Shown here: positions 22,388 to 34,900 of the stretch, piece after piece
Numbering within the stretch: the stretch's first letter is position 1
Layout: every line of letters begins with the position of its first letter
Assembly: GCA_002189035.1 (NCBI GenBank)
Contig: NEEC01000004.1
Location: 4,464,001-4,528,000, forward strand
Length of the DNA: 64,000 nucleotides
Direction: 5' to 3'
From: Utricularia gibba
Lineage: Eukaryota; Streptophyta; Magnoliopsida; Lamiales; Lentibulariaceae
Program-made: the position numbers and the translations under genes
Notes under the pieces: model-generated
What the model was told of the DNA's origin: nothing
What the model saw: only the letters and a program-made list of their open reading frames with translations
Database searches by the model: none

Positions 22388-23608
22388 TGACAGTCCTTGG
22401 TGTTCTCAGTGAATAAAGGCACCATATTGAGTGTAAAATAAATCATTCGCATTGCATGTTGCAGCTTAGAATTTCAATTTGTGTAACCATAAAGATCACT
22501 GGAATTCAAGACAAAGGGCCACATAGAACAAATAAAACAAGAAGAGTGACAAACCAAATCCAGAAAAGGATGAGCCCAATTTCCACAGGCCAGGATAACA
22601 GCAGAAATGACAGCGGAGCGCAGGGTGACTGGCCGTGAGACGCGGTCAGTGTCCTTCGTTAGGGACTCAACCAGAGGCTCCGGGAGCCGCCGTTCTTACC
22701 GTTGTAACTCCGGCCGTTAATGCTCGGACATCCTTGACTCCACCGCTTTCGTAGGGTGCAGCGCGGAGTCAGCCAAACTGAAGTTGACCCAAAACCGATG
22801 TTTCTTTTGATTGTTCAGTCAAAATTAGGGTTCTTCATTCACCCAAAACTTTCCGTAGAAAAAACGGTTACATTACAGCACGGATTTTGGAGGTGAGCGG
22901 GTCGGATCCCAGTCCACAAACGGGGCGGATTGTTCCGAAAATTCTACTATAATAAAATCCCTTTTTTCTTTTCTTCCACTCTCTCTGCACTTCCGCTGCA
23001 CTCCGTCTTCTTCGGTATCCTTTCGCAAACCTCACCGCCTCTGACCGATTATTGGTCACTGAATTGTGTGGTAGAACTTCGCTTTTATATCAGAAGTCTG
23101 ATTTTTCGAACCGATAGAATCTGTGTTTTTCTGTTGTAGTGGTTACTGTTGCTTTTGTTAATTGCATATCTGATTTGTGTGCGTTGGGGATGGGTGGGAT
23201 TTTCGACAAGCGTATTTGGAGAGATTATCGATGAAAATTTTCATGATTTGATCGTGGTTTGTGAATTAAAGTCGTGGACTTTATTTATTCTCATGGTTTG
23301 TTATGTTGTAATGGATCAACTGAGCTAGGTTTTTGAGCTGGCGGGGGTTTTTGACGGTTAGACTTTCTTGACATGCTCATCCTTAAGTGTTAATCGCACA
23401 TTTTTTTGCATATTAGAATGCGTTGGTTGTAGTAAAGATGTTACTGAATGGTTTTTATCAAGACATTAGTTGATTGGCGTTTATAGATATTGTTATGTTT
23501 TGCACCAATGTCGGCTAGCAGTCTTGTGAATCATTGATTACGCTAGTTTCCTTTTCAACAGGGCAGCTGAAGAATAGGAGCGTGGTGGGAGGTGACGACT
23601 GGGAGAAT
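22388..23608. other. Intergenic plus 5' leader with a probable intron of the TRAF1-like gene
   Basis: The start holds the CslG 3' UTR (AATAAAG near 22412). A G+C-richer block at 22600-22770 has no recognised product on either strand. 22930-23040 is pyrimidine-rich, as in plant core promoters and leaders. A likely leader intron ends with the acceptor TTTTCAACAG at about 23561, 48 bases before the start codon of the next gene. Confidence 0.45.
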
Positions 23609-26600
23609 ATGGCTGAAGTTCCATCTGAGGAAGTGGTTACTGGAAGTTCCACTGAAGGGGATATCAGTGATCAGCAACAGCAATTCCCATCTAGCGAGTC
23701 ATTGGCAGAATGGAGATCTTCAGAGCAACTTGAGAATGGCACTCCATCAACTTCGCCCCCTTATTGGGATAGTGATGATGATGATGATGGAGGTCAGCCG
23801 TTTTATGTTTGTAATGTGACAGTCATACGTTCAAGAGTGCTTAGAGCACCACTGTATTGCTTTCAAATTATTGATCCGATTGTAATTTTATAAAAATTTT
23901 GAATGTTGCACACAGGGCCCAAACCTGCTGAGCTATATGGAAAGTATACTTGGAAAATCGATAAATTCTCCCAAATTAACAAAAGAGAGCTTCGGAGTAA
24001 TCCTTTTGAGATTGGCGGTTACAAGTGGTATGTTTGGCAAATGAACTTGTACCATCAGCGTTACGTTAACTTCATTCCATTTGGAAAGTTTTTCAATTTG
24101 ATTGGCGATGCTTTTTTCTGTGATGTTATGATCTTTATATATGCATTTTAATCAGATTATAGAAATTCCCCGATTTTGAACTCAGTATTATAACTAATTT
24201 AATTGCATGCAGTGTAGTATCCCATGTTTTTTTGTAACCTGGAAGGAATAACTCCCTGTATTGCTAGGGCCATTTGAAACTGTATGGGGCTTTACTGTTT
24301 CCTCATTAATGTGTAATGTGCTTTATGCATCTGCCATCATATTTGGTTCTTTTATCCGCTTGTCCCATTCTTCGGATTTCTTTGATTTGTTTATGTTTAA
24401 CATGCCTGAAGTCAATTTTTTATGTTTGCATTTTCTTGTTAACCACTGATTAAGATTAAGCTCCTAATTCCAGGTATATTTTGATTTACCCACAAGGCTG
24501 TGATGTTTGTAATCATCTGTCTTTGTTTCTTTGTGTTGCTAATCATGACAAGCTTCTTCCAGGTACGATGATCGTAATAGTATAATAGTTCCTCCTGTTT
24601 TGGGAAAGGGTCTTTTTTAAAAAAACAAAGTAAATGATATCAACATACCACGCTCTTTTTTTTCAGGATGGAGTCATTTTGCACAATTCACTATAGCTGT
24701 GGTGAACAAAGATCCAAAAAAGTCGAAGTATTCTGGTCGGTGATGGAATAGTGCTTCTGGTTTGTAATTTTAGATTTACGCCTAATCTATTTGATGGAAC
24801 TTCTAGTGTTTTGAAAAACATGCAGATACATTGCATCGCTTTTGGAAAAAAGAGCATGATTGGGGATGGAAGAAATTTATGGAGCTCTCAAAAGTCTTTG
24901 ATGGATTTATTGATTCGGATACTTTGATTATCAAAGCTCAAGTTCAAGTCATCAGGTATGTCTTTCAATGCTTCTTTAATTGTTTAACATTTTACTGAGA
25001 GAATAAAGCCACGCTGAATTTATGTTTCATGAGAGTGTTTTTTAGTTGGCCTTTTTTGATGTCGTGGATGCGCCAATCAGTTCCCTCGGTATCAAACTCT
25101 CATACTTCAAGATTTATCTGTTCATTGTAGGGAAAGAGCTGATCGACCATTCCGATGCCTTGACTGTCATTATAGGAGGGAGTTAATACGAGTATATTTA
25201 ACAAATGTTGAACAAGTTTGCAGGAGATTTGTGGAAGATAGGCAAAACAAACTAGGGAAGCTATTAGAAGATAAAGTTAGATGGTCCAGGTATTAAACAA
25301 TGCTTGGTGTAAGAGTTTTCAGCACCGTGTATGTGATCTTCGTTTGGCACTCCGGTTCAAGTTATTAACTGATAAACAATGTTCCCTCAAGTTACTACTT
25401 TATCCATTATGTGCTTCATCCATCTATTTTCAGCTTCTGTGCATTCTGGCGGAGCATTGACCCTCGTTCCAGATGTCAAATGTCCCAAGAGAAAACGGAG
25501 ACCATACTGAAAGTGGTTGTAAAACAGTTTTTTATAGAAAAAGAAGTCACATCTACCCTTGTCATGGATTCATTGTACAGTGGTTTAAAGGCCCTTGAAG
25601 GTCCATCTAAAGACACAAAGAACAAGAGCAAATATTTGGAATCTGAAGAATCATTCACACCTATTATTAGAGTGGAGAAAAATATGTTCATGCTTGATGA
25701 TGATGTGCTGCAACTTCTTGAGAGAGCTGCAACTGAACTATTACCACCAAAAGACGAGACAGGCCCACAAAACCGTTCAAAAGTAAGTTATGATTCATGA
25801 AACTGTTGCTTTCATTGTGTGCAACTTCCGTCTTCTTAAAGAGCATGGCATTTTTCACATCTGGAAGTTTCATCTTCTGTAAACTTAAGCTCGTATTCGT
25901 TGATCTGATCTTAGGATGGAGCAGTGGGGGGAGAGTTCAACAAGGATTGTGTTGAACGGGATGAGAGGAGGCTTACTAAATTGGGCCGCTGGACGATTGA
26001 AATATTCATCTTAGCACATATGTTCAGGTAAACGAGTGCTGTCTTTTTCATGTTATTCATCCATGTTGCTCTGATGCTAGTAGTTCTTATCCTGAAATCT
26101 TTCTCAATTCTAGTGAGCTTTGGCGTTTTGTTTCTTAGGGTATCACCCAGTTGAAAAAATCGTTATTGAAAATGTATTCCATCACTATTTCTACTTTTTT
26201 TTTTCTCTTCTTTGGATTTTTTGCTTGCTTTAATTTAAAAAAGTATTTTTGTTGCTTTAAATTGAGTGATGTATGTTCAAAATTCTTATCTTTTCTGATA
26301 TCCCCTATTGAAGCAAAATTGAAGTTGCATACCAGGAGGCTATTGCTCTAAAGAAGCAAGAAGAGCTAATACGCGAAGAGGAGGCAGCTTGGCTCGCTGG
26401 AACTGAGCACAGATCAAGGCGTGGTAGGGCAGATAAAGAAAAGAAGTCTAAAAAGAAGCAGGTTTGCAAGTCCTTGTGCTTTCGATTTTCTGTGATATTG
26501 AATGGATCATTGTGGCTTTTAGGTATATTGATGGGCCTTATCTGTTTTCACTTTCTATATATGCATTTACTAGCTCTAGTTTTAACATCAACAGACTAGA

Positions 26601-29278
26601 GCTTGTGCTTTCCAAAATCGAGCTGGTTTTACTATATACGCAAAATTTTCTTGTTTATATGGTCTTTAATTCTTTTTACATCTGACTACTCTGTTCATGC
26701 AATCATTTTCTGTAAGATTTGACTTTCGGCTATTTCTATGTATTCATCACTGTGCTACTTCTGACGTTACTAGTTAGTTCAGAAAGATTGGATGATTTTG
26801 ATGTATAGAGTGAGTTAGAATGAGGGTCTTTTCTGCTTTAAAGGGAAGTCCTACACACTCTTCTCCTGGTTCTGCTAACGCTTTTGCTACAGACATTGGA
26901 GAAGGGAGATTATCGATGCTAGGGGATGCTATTTTTATTTTAGAATATATTTTCTCCTGTTGGAATAATTGGCCATATCTTCCGAGTTGCCATTTCAGGG
27001 GAAACAGAAACGAAATAGTCACAAAGGGAAAGACAAGGCTAGAGATGAAAAGACTAGCCATATTGTACAAGTAGAGATGGAACAAGATAGTTTTGGTGCT
27101 AAGAGTGATGATATTGCAAACTCTAATGAAGCCATGGAACTTGAAAAGTATGTTGCCCCTGCAGATGTTTCTGATGTGTCTGATTCTGTTGACTGTGCCC
27201 CTGAAAGGAATCCTCCAGATTCGGAAGACCGGGATGTGAGTCCACGCAATTGGGATACTGATGTTTCTGAAGCACACCGTCCAATAGAATCATGCACCAG
27301 TGGGGTTACTAGGCCTTCGTCCATGCAAAATGGAACTGAAGGAAATGGTACTATTGTTGACGATAACTCATCTAGTTCTTCTGAGTTAAGTCCGTCCATG
27401 CCTCAAAAAAGTAAATCACGACACAACAAAAGCAAAAAGCCTTCAAGGAGGAGGTAATATCTTGCCTAGAATATTTCTTTCATTACTCTAGGCAGAATAT
27501 AATCGCTAGTACTTAAAACTTTCAGGGGAAGAAGCCATCTTGTTGAGCATATTGCTGATTCACCGGACTTGATTGTTGAAGAAAACAACCATCCATCTGA
27601 AGTTGGGCGCAATGCAGGCCAGGCTAAGCATGTAGGAGAAACTTCAAAGAGTGATGACATTTCTCCCACGGCATTTTCTCATCCTTTTCAAGACATGGCA
27701 GTAAATGGTTCTGAGCACCCTGCTGTGAAGGTTCCTCCCCTTGCGAGATTTAGTTTGCTTGATTTTCGCTTGCACATTCCAACACACTTTGGTGATGTCA
27801 GTTTTTCTTTAAAAATTTACTTGGTGTATTGCTAATATAACGGTATTTGCACTTCCACTTTTTATTTTATTTATGATACCATGAACGAACAAATAATCTT
27901 TCTGTGTTTTCTGTAGGAGGAAGAGGCTAGTTTTGTGCCGAGAAATGTATCTATAAAAGATGCAAATGCAGAAGCATCTTTGATCACATCAGCATGCCTT
28001 GCACGCACATCCAAAGAAGTTCCATCTGCTTCTCAGAAGTTGGTTAAGGTTGATGTTTCAAGTAATCCAGTTTTCAGAAAGAAATCCTCTTCTTATAGCC
28101 TGAAAAAATCTAATATATCCAAGAGTTCAGCGAAGTCATTTGAGAATATTATTCAGAAGGGCAATACTCCGACAGTGGATGAAAAGACACCCAAAGATGC
28201 AGTGCACTCGCGAAGTGAGATGGTACTAAAAGATTCAGTCTCAGTGACAGTGGATAAGCTTGTGGTGCCACCAGTGCCTACGGTGTCCAGATCCTGTAGT
28301 GTGCCTATAGTTCCTAGTTCCAAGGTTAATGTTTCTAGCCTTCCGTTGGTTCCTACATCTTCTACATTAGCAAGATCAGCAAGTGCTGCTGGTAGGTTGG
28401 GTCCCGAATCCACCTCAACTGCAACTCAGAGTTATGTTCCACTGTCTTACAGAAATGCAATGATGGGTGGCCCCGTAACCGGAACTTCAGGTTCATATTC
28501 TCTTAGTCAGTCTTCAAGCTTGGCTGTGAATTCTTCAGTACCATATCCACAAGCGCCACCACAAGTATCCACTTCATTGTTTGCACAATATGGCTCTGAA
28601 AGTATGGACATGAATCAGTTGAAAACAGCTTTGCCAATTGGAATGCTGAATCGTGATCCCTTGCAGCATGGTAGATCTCTCCGGATAGACTCATGTCACA
28701 GGGATGGTATCAGAAACGCACCTGGTGAAGTTGCCACGCAGCTTAAACCACAGGATAATGGCCCATCAGCAACTGCACCCCGAATGCCACACCGGAGTAC
28801 ACATGTATCACCAGAGGAGTTCCCACATCTTGACATAATCAATGATTTGCTTGATGATGAAAATGTTGACACTTCCATAGCTGAATCTGCCTACCAGAGT
28901 TTCAGAAATGCACACAACAGGCCACATTTTGCAAGCAACACTTATGGCTTCCCTGATGATGCTGCACTGCCATCTAGCACCAGACCACTGACTGGTTTAT
29001 GTCGATTGGAAAGGGCTCCTAGCCCTGGTGATGAAAGGTTTCTATACACTTATTCCATGGGACCCTCCTCTGAAGCACTACAAGACATGAATCCCCATTC
29101 TGGCCTGCATTCCTATGGTTTGATCCCCAACCAGTGGCAAGTAGCTGGCCATCCTGAGAGGCCATTCCTGAATGGAAGAAGCTTGGACGACTCCTATGCA
29201 TATCGCCTTCTGGATTTCCAAAACATGAGTATTGGCAGCACTGGTTTCCCATTATACAGACCCTCAAATGGTCTCTGA
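23609..29278 (+). CDS. TRAF1A: TRAF/MATH-domain protein, TRAF1a/TRAF1b (MUSE13/14) homologue
   Basis: Twelve coding exons: 23609-23792, 23916-24027, 24474-24562, 24667-24735, 24826-24955, 25131-25289, 25434-25782, 25915-26027, 26314-26461, 26999-27453, 27526-27796 and 27917-29278. All are in phase and give about 1146 aa. An acidic N-terminus (PYWDSDDDDDGG) precedes a MATH domain from about residue 70 (YGKYTWKIDKFSQINKRELRSN). Next come the conserved CRRFVE…LGKLLEDK block, a charged helix (EAIALKKQEELIREEEAAWLAG) and a Lys-rich stretch. A long Ser-rich disordered region ends with EFPHLDIINDLL. Arabidopsis relatives act with SCF-CPR1 to control NLR turnover and with SINAT ligases in autophagy. 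Exon 11 has two in-frame donors (after 27730 or 27796), differing by 22 residues. The gene context gives no further clue. Confidence 0.92.
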
Positions 29279-30829
29279 AGATTGCACAGCCAAACCATCT
29301 GAGATGGAGACTCAACTCATGGATGTAACAAGGTCTGTTGAGCGAGTCTTTTATGGTTAGAAAATCATTTTGTTCCCAAATGTTCCCAGTTTTCTCTCCA
29401 TTCGTTTCTTGGTTTCCATAAAATGTTGGTTCTGAGGCCTCCAGTGTTCGAAAGTATCTGTTTGGCTTCTATCTTTTGCCCTTTACTCACATAGTTGAAT
29501 TTTAATTTAGTATTTGGTTCACGAGATTACTAGGGTTTAAAGTAAAGATTATAAATTATAGTGTATTTATTTTATGAAGATTTTTTTAATTCTATATATA
29601 TGAATTCCTTTATTTATTACTTTATCTAATATCAATGTTAATCTCATTAATTAAAAATAATTTTTTATATTAATTTATTTTAAACTTAAGTAAATAAATT
29701 TCTATTATATTTTATTCTCATCAATCAAGCACTAATTAAATAAGATAACATACTTTGCGTCCCCTGATAAGCTGCAGCTGAATGAGACCAAATCATTCAT
29801 TTTTTTTAACAATATGAAGGTCATTGATGTCTTCTTAAATTCCATGAAATCTGATAATCTTTTTTTCATTTTTAATATATTAAAAAAATTAATTGCGAAA
29901 TTAATCAATTTTTTCACATATATATCATATGATGGACAAATTTGTAAATCACGCCTTATCATCATTCATGGTGACAAGTCTTGTGGTATGGTGTTTGCTC
30001 CTAAAAAGCTTATTCATTCTGTACACTAGGAAGTTAAATTTTTAAATATAAATAAATAAAGAACAAAATTCCTTAATGGGCCTTGATGGAGCCAGAACCA
30101 GGTCCAGGCCCGATCTATTGGAAACCGGGCTGCGGGCAAAAATAGATTTGATTTATATTGGGCCATCTGGTCGACCCGTGTGCCGTACTACTCGTGCAGA
30201 CTTCGTTCTACTCAACGACGTTCAGCGGTAAAATTGAATTGCGTTGTAGGTGCCGATACGGGAGCTTGAAAAGAGTGTGGAAACCGGGATTTTTTGCTGA
30301 CCGGTGACGATCTAGGTGCTTTGGTAATCGAGGGCAGCTGTTGCTAATTTGATTTGGCGGCAAGTTTTTTAGGTGATGTATTGTTATAATTTTAGATGGT
30401 GTTGTTCATGCTCATGTGGGTTGTTATGGTATGAAAGAATGTTCTTTTATGGATTGTATGAGCTGGGGAATGAGAATTTAGGATTGAGTTGGAATGCTGA
30501 TGATATTGTGGGGGGGTCGTTTGTATAATACAATATGTTCGAAGAAATGCTGGAAAAGTATCCACTCTTCAGCGGAGTGAGTTGCAGTGGCTAGAAGTAT
30601 TCGATAAAGAAATACAACCCTTCGGTGAATTTAGACATGGTACATGAATAAAAGGATGTTTTGGGATAGATAAATGGTTGGCTACTGCTGCATTCTGGTT
30701 GTTTTCATTTGTCAGCCATCGTGATGATGCTTCATTTCATTCTTTAATGCGTCACTGCTGTTGAAGCGTATGATAATTCCTGTACTGATGTTAGCTTGAT
30801 TTTGGTTTTCAGTTACTCATCCAACACCA
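29279..30829. other. Intergenic and 5' leader (with probable intron) of the PPR gene
   Basis: 29279-29500 is probably the 3' UTR of the TRAF1-like gene. 29520-30060 is A+T-rich spacer; small frames there are chance. 30100-30300 is G+C-richer and likely the next promoter and first leader exon. A pyrimidine-rich tract ending TTTTCAG at 30813 suggests a leader intron that ends 16 bases before the PPR start codon. Confidence 0.45.
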
Positions 30830-31654
30830 ATGTCAAGGTCAACTTCAGTGAGAAGGTTGGCTTTTTTAGTTAACCATCTCAACCTACAAAGAGCTCGACC
30901 ATGTTGTCTCTACACCTCCATGGTGCATTCTCACAAGGAAAGTACGGGAGTTTCCATTGAATTAGCTGAAAAGAAGCCAATAGAGAACTCCATATCCGAC
31001 TTTAAGTTCAAAAGTGGTGAAACAGCCTACATCCCCGAAGCAGGAGAAAATGTGTCGAGGAGGGAGAAGATCAGTATTCTTGTTAGGACACTTAAGGAGC
31101 TCGAAGATAACAAGCAGGCAATCTACGGAACCCTTGATGCTTGGGTTGCGTGGGATCGTGACTTCCCCATTGGGCGTCTAAAAAACGTACTGCTTGCTCT
31201 TGAGAAGGAGCAGCAATGGCATAAGATGATCCAAGTTATCAAATGGATGTTGAGCAAGGGACAAGGAACAACAAGGGGAACATATGGTCAATTGATTCAG
31301 GCTCTAGATAAGGATGACAGGTTCGATGAAGCACATGAGATTTGGAAAAAGAAACTTGGTTTCGATTTGCACTCGTTACCGTGGAAGCTGTGCAAACAGA
31401 TGATCTCAATCTATTATCGAAACACTAAGTATGAGGATCTCGTGAAGTTGTTCAAGGGTCTTGAGTCTTTTGATCGTAAGCCGCCAGAGAAATCCATTGT
31501 CAACAAAGTAGCAACTGCATTCGAGCTACTTGGGATGCTTGAAGAGAAAGACCGGATTTTGGAGAAATACAAAGATTTATTCTCCCAAACGAAGAAACAG
31601 AAGTTCTGTCGTCCTCCAAAACGGAGTCAATGCTCAGATGATCATTCTGGATAA
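30830..31654 (+). CDS. Small organellar pentatricopeptide-repeat protein (At4g18975 type)
   Basis: This intronless frame of 274 aa begins with an Arg/Ser-rich, acid-poor segment (SRSTSVRRLAFLVNHLNLQR), as in organelle targeting peptides. The conserved block AIYGTLDAWVAWDRDFPIGR…LEKEQQWHKMIQVIKWMLSKGQG and the LGMLEEKDRILEKY region match the plant protein typified by At4g18975, annotated as chloroplastic. About four degenerate PPR units fill residues 105-255. PPR proteins bind organelle RNA. The few and degenerate repeats make a specific RNA target unpredictable. I chose this ATG because it follows a probable leader-intron acceptor and no better upstream start is present. Confidence 0.82.
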   Translation: MSRSTSVRRLAFLVNHLNLQRARPCCLYTSMVHSHKESTGVSIELAEKKPIENSISDFKFKSGETAYIPEAGENVSRREKISILVRTLKELEDNKQAIYGTLDAWVAWDRDFPIGRLKNVLLALEKEQQWHKMIQVIKWMLSKGQGTTRGTYGQLIQALDKDDRFDEAHEIWKKKLGFDLHSLPWKLCKQMISIYYRNTKYEDLVKLFKGLESFDRKPPEKSIVNKVATAFELLGMLEEKDRILEKYKDLFSQTKKQKFCRPPKRSQCSDDHSG

Positions 31655-31996
31655 AGGATCAGCCTTTCTTCAATTTACTCCTCACCGTTTCTTAGCAATT
31701 CCTGGGATTGTTGGTGTTTCCAAGTTTGACAATGTGCAGCGATAGGTATGATGTCAACAGAGGTGGGGATGGAGACTCGATCAGAACGACGAGATGTACA
31801 TTTTTGGTGTTGGATTAACATGAAATCGTGTCGCTTTTTTGTGGCAGTCCATAATTTTAATGTACTGTGCAGATAAAGGCGTTAACTTGAACGAAGGTAG
31901 GGGGGGATAAGAAAAGTGGGAAATAGCGTCAGAACACAATATCACTGTCAGTTTTATTGACTTACCGGAAATGCGATTCGATGATGATTCTTGCCA
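31655..31996. other. Intergenic between the PPR and AARE genes
   Basis: 342 bases that should hold the PPR 3' UTR and the AARE promoter. I see no TATA box, no coding frame and no repeat. Confidence 0.4.
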
Positions 31997-34900
31997 ATGA
32001 CGTTGCTGTTCATCACTCCATCTCCCTATATTAGCCTATCGAGTTGCCGTTATCTGACATTCCGTTCACGTCTTGTTCTTAGCGCCTTCCCGTCTGCGCC
32101 ACCCTTCACGGTTAATTCATCAACAACGCCGCAGAGGGGATCTGTCGTGTGAGTCGTCATTTCTTGAAACAGGGTCTTGTTGAAAAGTTTATCTGTGCGG
32201 TGAATGAAGCATTCTTTCGAGTTTGGGTGTTGAAATATGATGAAAGTTATTGTTTTATCTTTCGAACTTCGATGGGTTCATTTGGTGTGGGTTTGTTTTC
32301 ATTATATCTACAGGGAGATGAAGCTTCAGCTCTGTACATGTACTTTCTGAAAATTACTTCTTTGGATGGGTTGTGTTTCTGGTGAATCGAACTTAGTCTT
32401 GCAGATAGTAAAGCCGTTAGATGTTGATTTCTCCACATTTTCGACCATCTTGATATTGCATTTGCAGCAGAAGCATAGTGCCTAGTTTAGCTATGGATAC
32501 TGGTGGAGCCAAAGCTACTGGAGAAGCACCTTTGGATGAGTCTTTTTTGATGTCTAAATTGCTTCAGCAGTTCACAGAGATACCCATTGTTGATAAAGCC
32601 TGGACATGTAAATCAAAAATGGGTAAGGCTGATTAATGTTGATGGTTTTTTATCTGGTTTGCTTTGCTATTTTTGACATTTTTACTGCTTCCGTATTGGA
32701 CTACTGCCAGGGGATAGTTCTCAGGCTATGTTCGTGATCAGTCAGCCTAATCTAATTGCCAACAAGAGGAGGAAATCTATACTAACCAGTCATATATTGA
32801 AAACAAGCAGCGATTCTGTTAGCTCTCACTGGGCACCATTCCCTATTGAGATGACTGGCGTATCAGCAATGGTACCCTCTCCATCAGGTTTGAAGACTCT
32901 GGTAGTCCGAAATAACGAAGGTGACTCTCCAACTCAGATTGAAATATGGAATCAAGCTGGAGTTGAGAGGGAATTTCCTATTCCCCGCTCCATTCATGGA
33001 TCAATATTTACAGACGGATGGTAAATGGCAACTTTTGAATTACTAGACAAACGCGCCAGTATTAAAATAGAGTGTCAAGTGCTTGCTGCATTCTACTTTT
33101 TGTAACTTGTGGTGGCAGGTTTGAAGGAATCGCATGGAACTCTGATGAAACAATCATTGCATACGTTGCTGAGGAGCCTGATCAACCGAAACCCAGATTT
33201 TCAATCTCTGATAATAAGAAAGACGGTGAAAAAGAAAAGGATATTGGTACTTGGAGTTTCCAAGGTGATTGGGAAGAGGACTGGGGCGAGACGTATTCTG
33301 GGAAAAGAAAGCCATCTCTCTTTGTAATTAATGCATGCAGGTTTAGCTAGCCGTAACCTTTACTCATGACAAATGATTATTCAACTGCTCCATGTGCTTG
33401 TTATATCTTTTTTTTTTTCAGTGGGGTGATTTTTCCTGTCGAAGGAATAAGTAGCGACTTGAGCGTCGGGCAAGTTGTCTGGAGTCCATCAGCTGGAGGC
33501 CAACAGCAGCTGGTTTTTGTTGGTTGGCCGTCTGGTGCTAGAAAGTTGGGTATTAAGTACTGCTATAACAGGCCTTGTGCTTTGTATGCAGTGGAAGCTC
33601 CTACATCCAGCAAAACCACGTAAGACAACTCCTTGTTTGCATCACTACCATCCTTTGTGAATAGTGTTGGCACATTGTTGATTAAATTTATTTGTGGCTT
33701 ATTCAGGAGTAGTGCAAAGATACCTGCAACTAATCTCACACCAAGCATATCTAGTGCATTTTTCCCTCGTTTCAGGTCAGTTAAACTGATGTGTCTGTGT
33801 GTACAAATATATATATATATATATACTGAGTTTACAGATTTATTTGTGTATATTTTTTTTATTGTGGTGAACTGACAGATTTATCTATGGTGACTTGGTC
33901 AATGTTTAATTCCTTCTTCGTTGTCATGATGCAGCCCGGATGGGAAGTTTCTCATCTTTGTTTCTGCCCAATGTTCTGTTGATTCCGGGGCTCATTCAGC
34001 TACAGACTCTATTCATAAGCTTGAATGGCCTTCTAATGGAAAATTCGATGGATCCTCAAAAATTATTGATGTGGTATTTCGTCATTCTGTATTCTCATTA
34101 TACTAGATGAAAAGAAAAATGACGGACTGATGAAAAGAAAAATGCTGAAAAGCTCTGATTCCTGTTAAGGTTTATGCATAAAAAAAAATCTTTTTGTTTT
34201 CCTCTATAATCTTCTTAGCATGGCTAGCTTTTCCCTCTGTCATCTCTACTAGGTGCCTGCTGTTATGCGTCCTGAGGAAGACGGCTTTCCAGGTTTGTAC
34301 TCCTCCAAGTTTCTCTCGGACCCATGGCTCTCTGATGGACATACAATTGTCACAACCTCGATCTGGGGCAGTGTTCAAACCATAATTTCAGTGAATATAT
34401 CGAGGTAACTGATAACACCTCATAGTTACAGTAGAAGTTTGTAGCATGACCAGGCTTTTTTTTTTTTTTTTTTGAAGTGGTCGAGTATCAAGAATCAGTC
34501 CACAAAGCTCAATCTCTTCCTGGGATGTCCTTGCTTTAGATGGTGACAATATAATTGCCGGTATGTGAGAACAATTTCAAGAGTTCTCTGGTTTGCTCAT
34601 ACTGAATTCCCATCACTTCCTCTGTTTAAGTTTCAAGTAGTCCGGTCGATATTCCAAAAATCAAGTATGGAAGTCTTGCTGGGAATATATCCTCGGAGTG
34701 TAAATGGAATTGGCTGGATGTTGCAAGCCCTGTTCCTGGATGCTGTGAAACGGTATGTTTTTCAAGGTTATACAAGTATTTGACTACCTGAAGCACATCA
34801 CTGAAATTGAGACTTTCACAGGTTTCGTCAAAACTAGCAGATTTAGAGTCTACCATCTTAAAGATTCCAGTTAGGAATGTCTCTGGCAACCTCACAGAAG

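Noticed and set aside
26774-27399. Minus-strand open frames over the TRAF1-like exon 10
   Set aside because: They are shadows of the plus-strand coding exon, whose splice phase and family match are strong.
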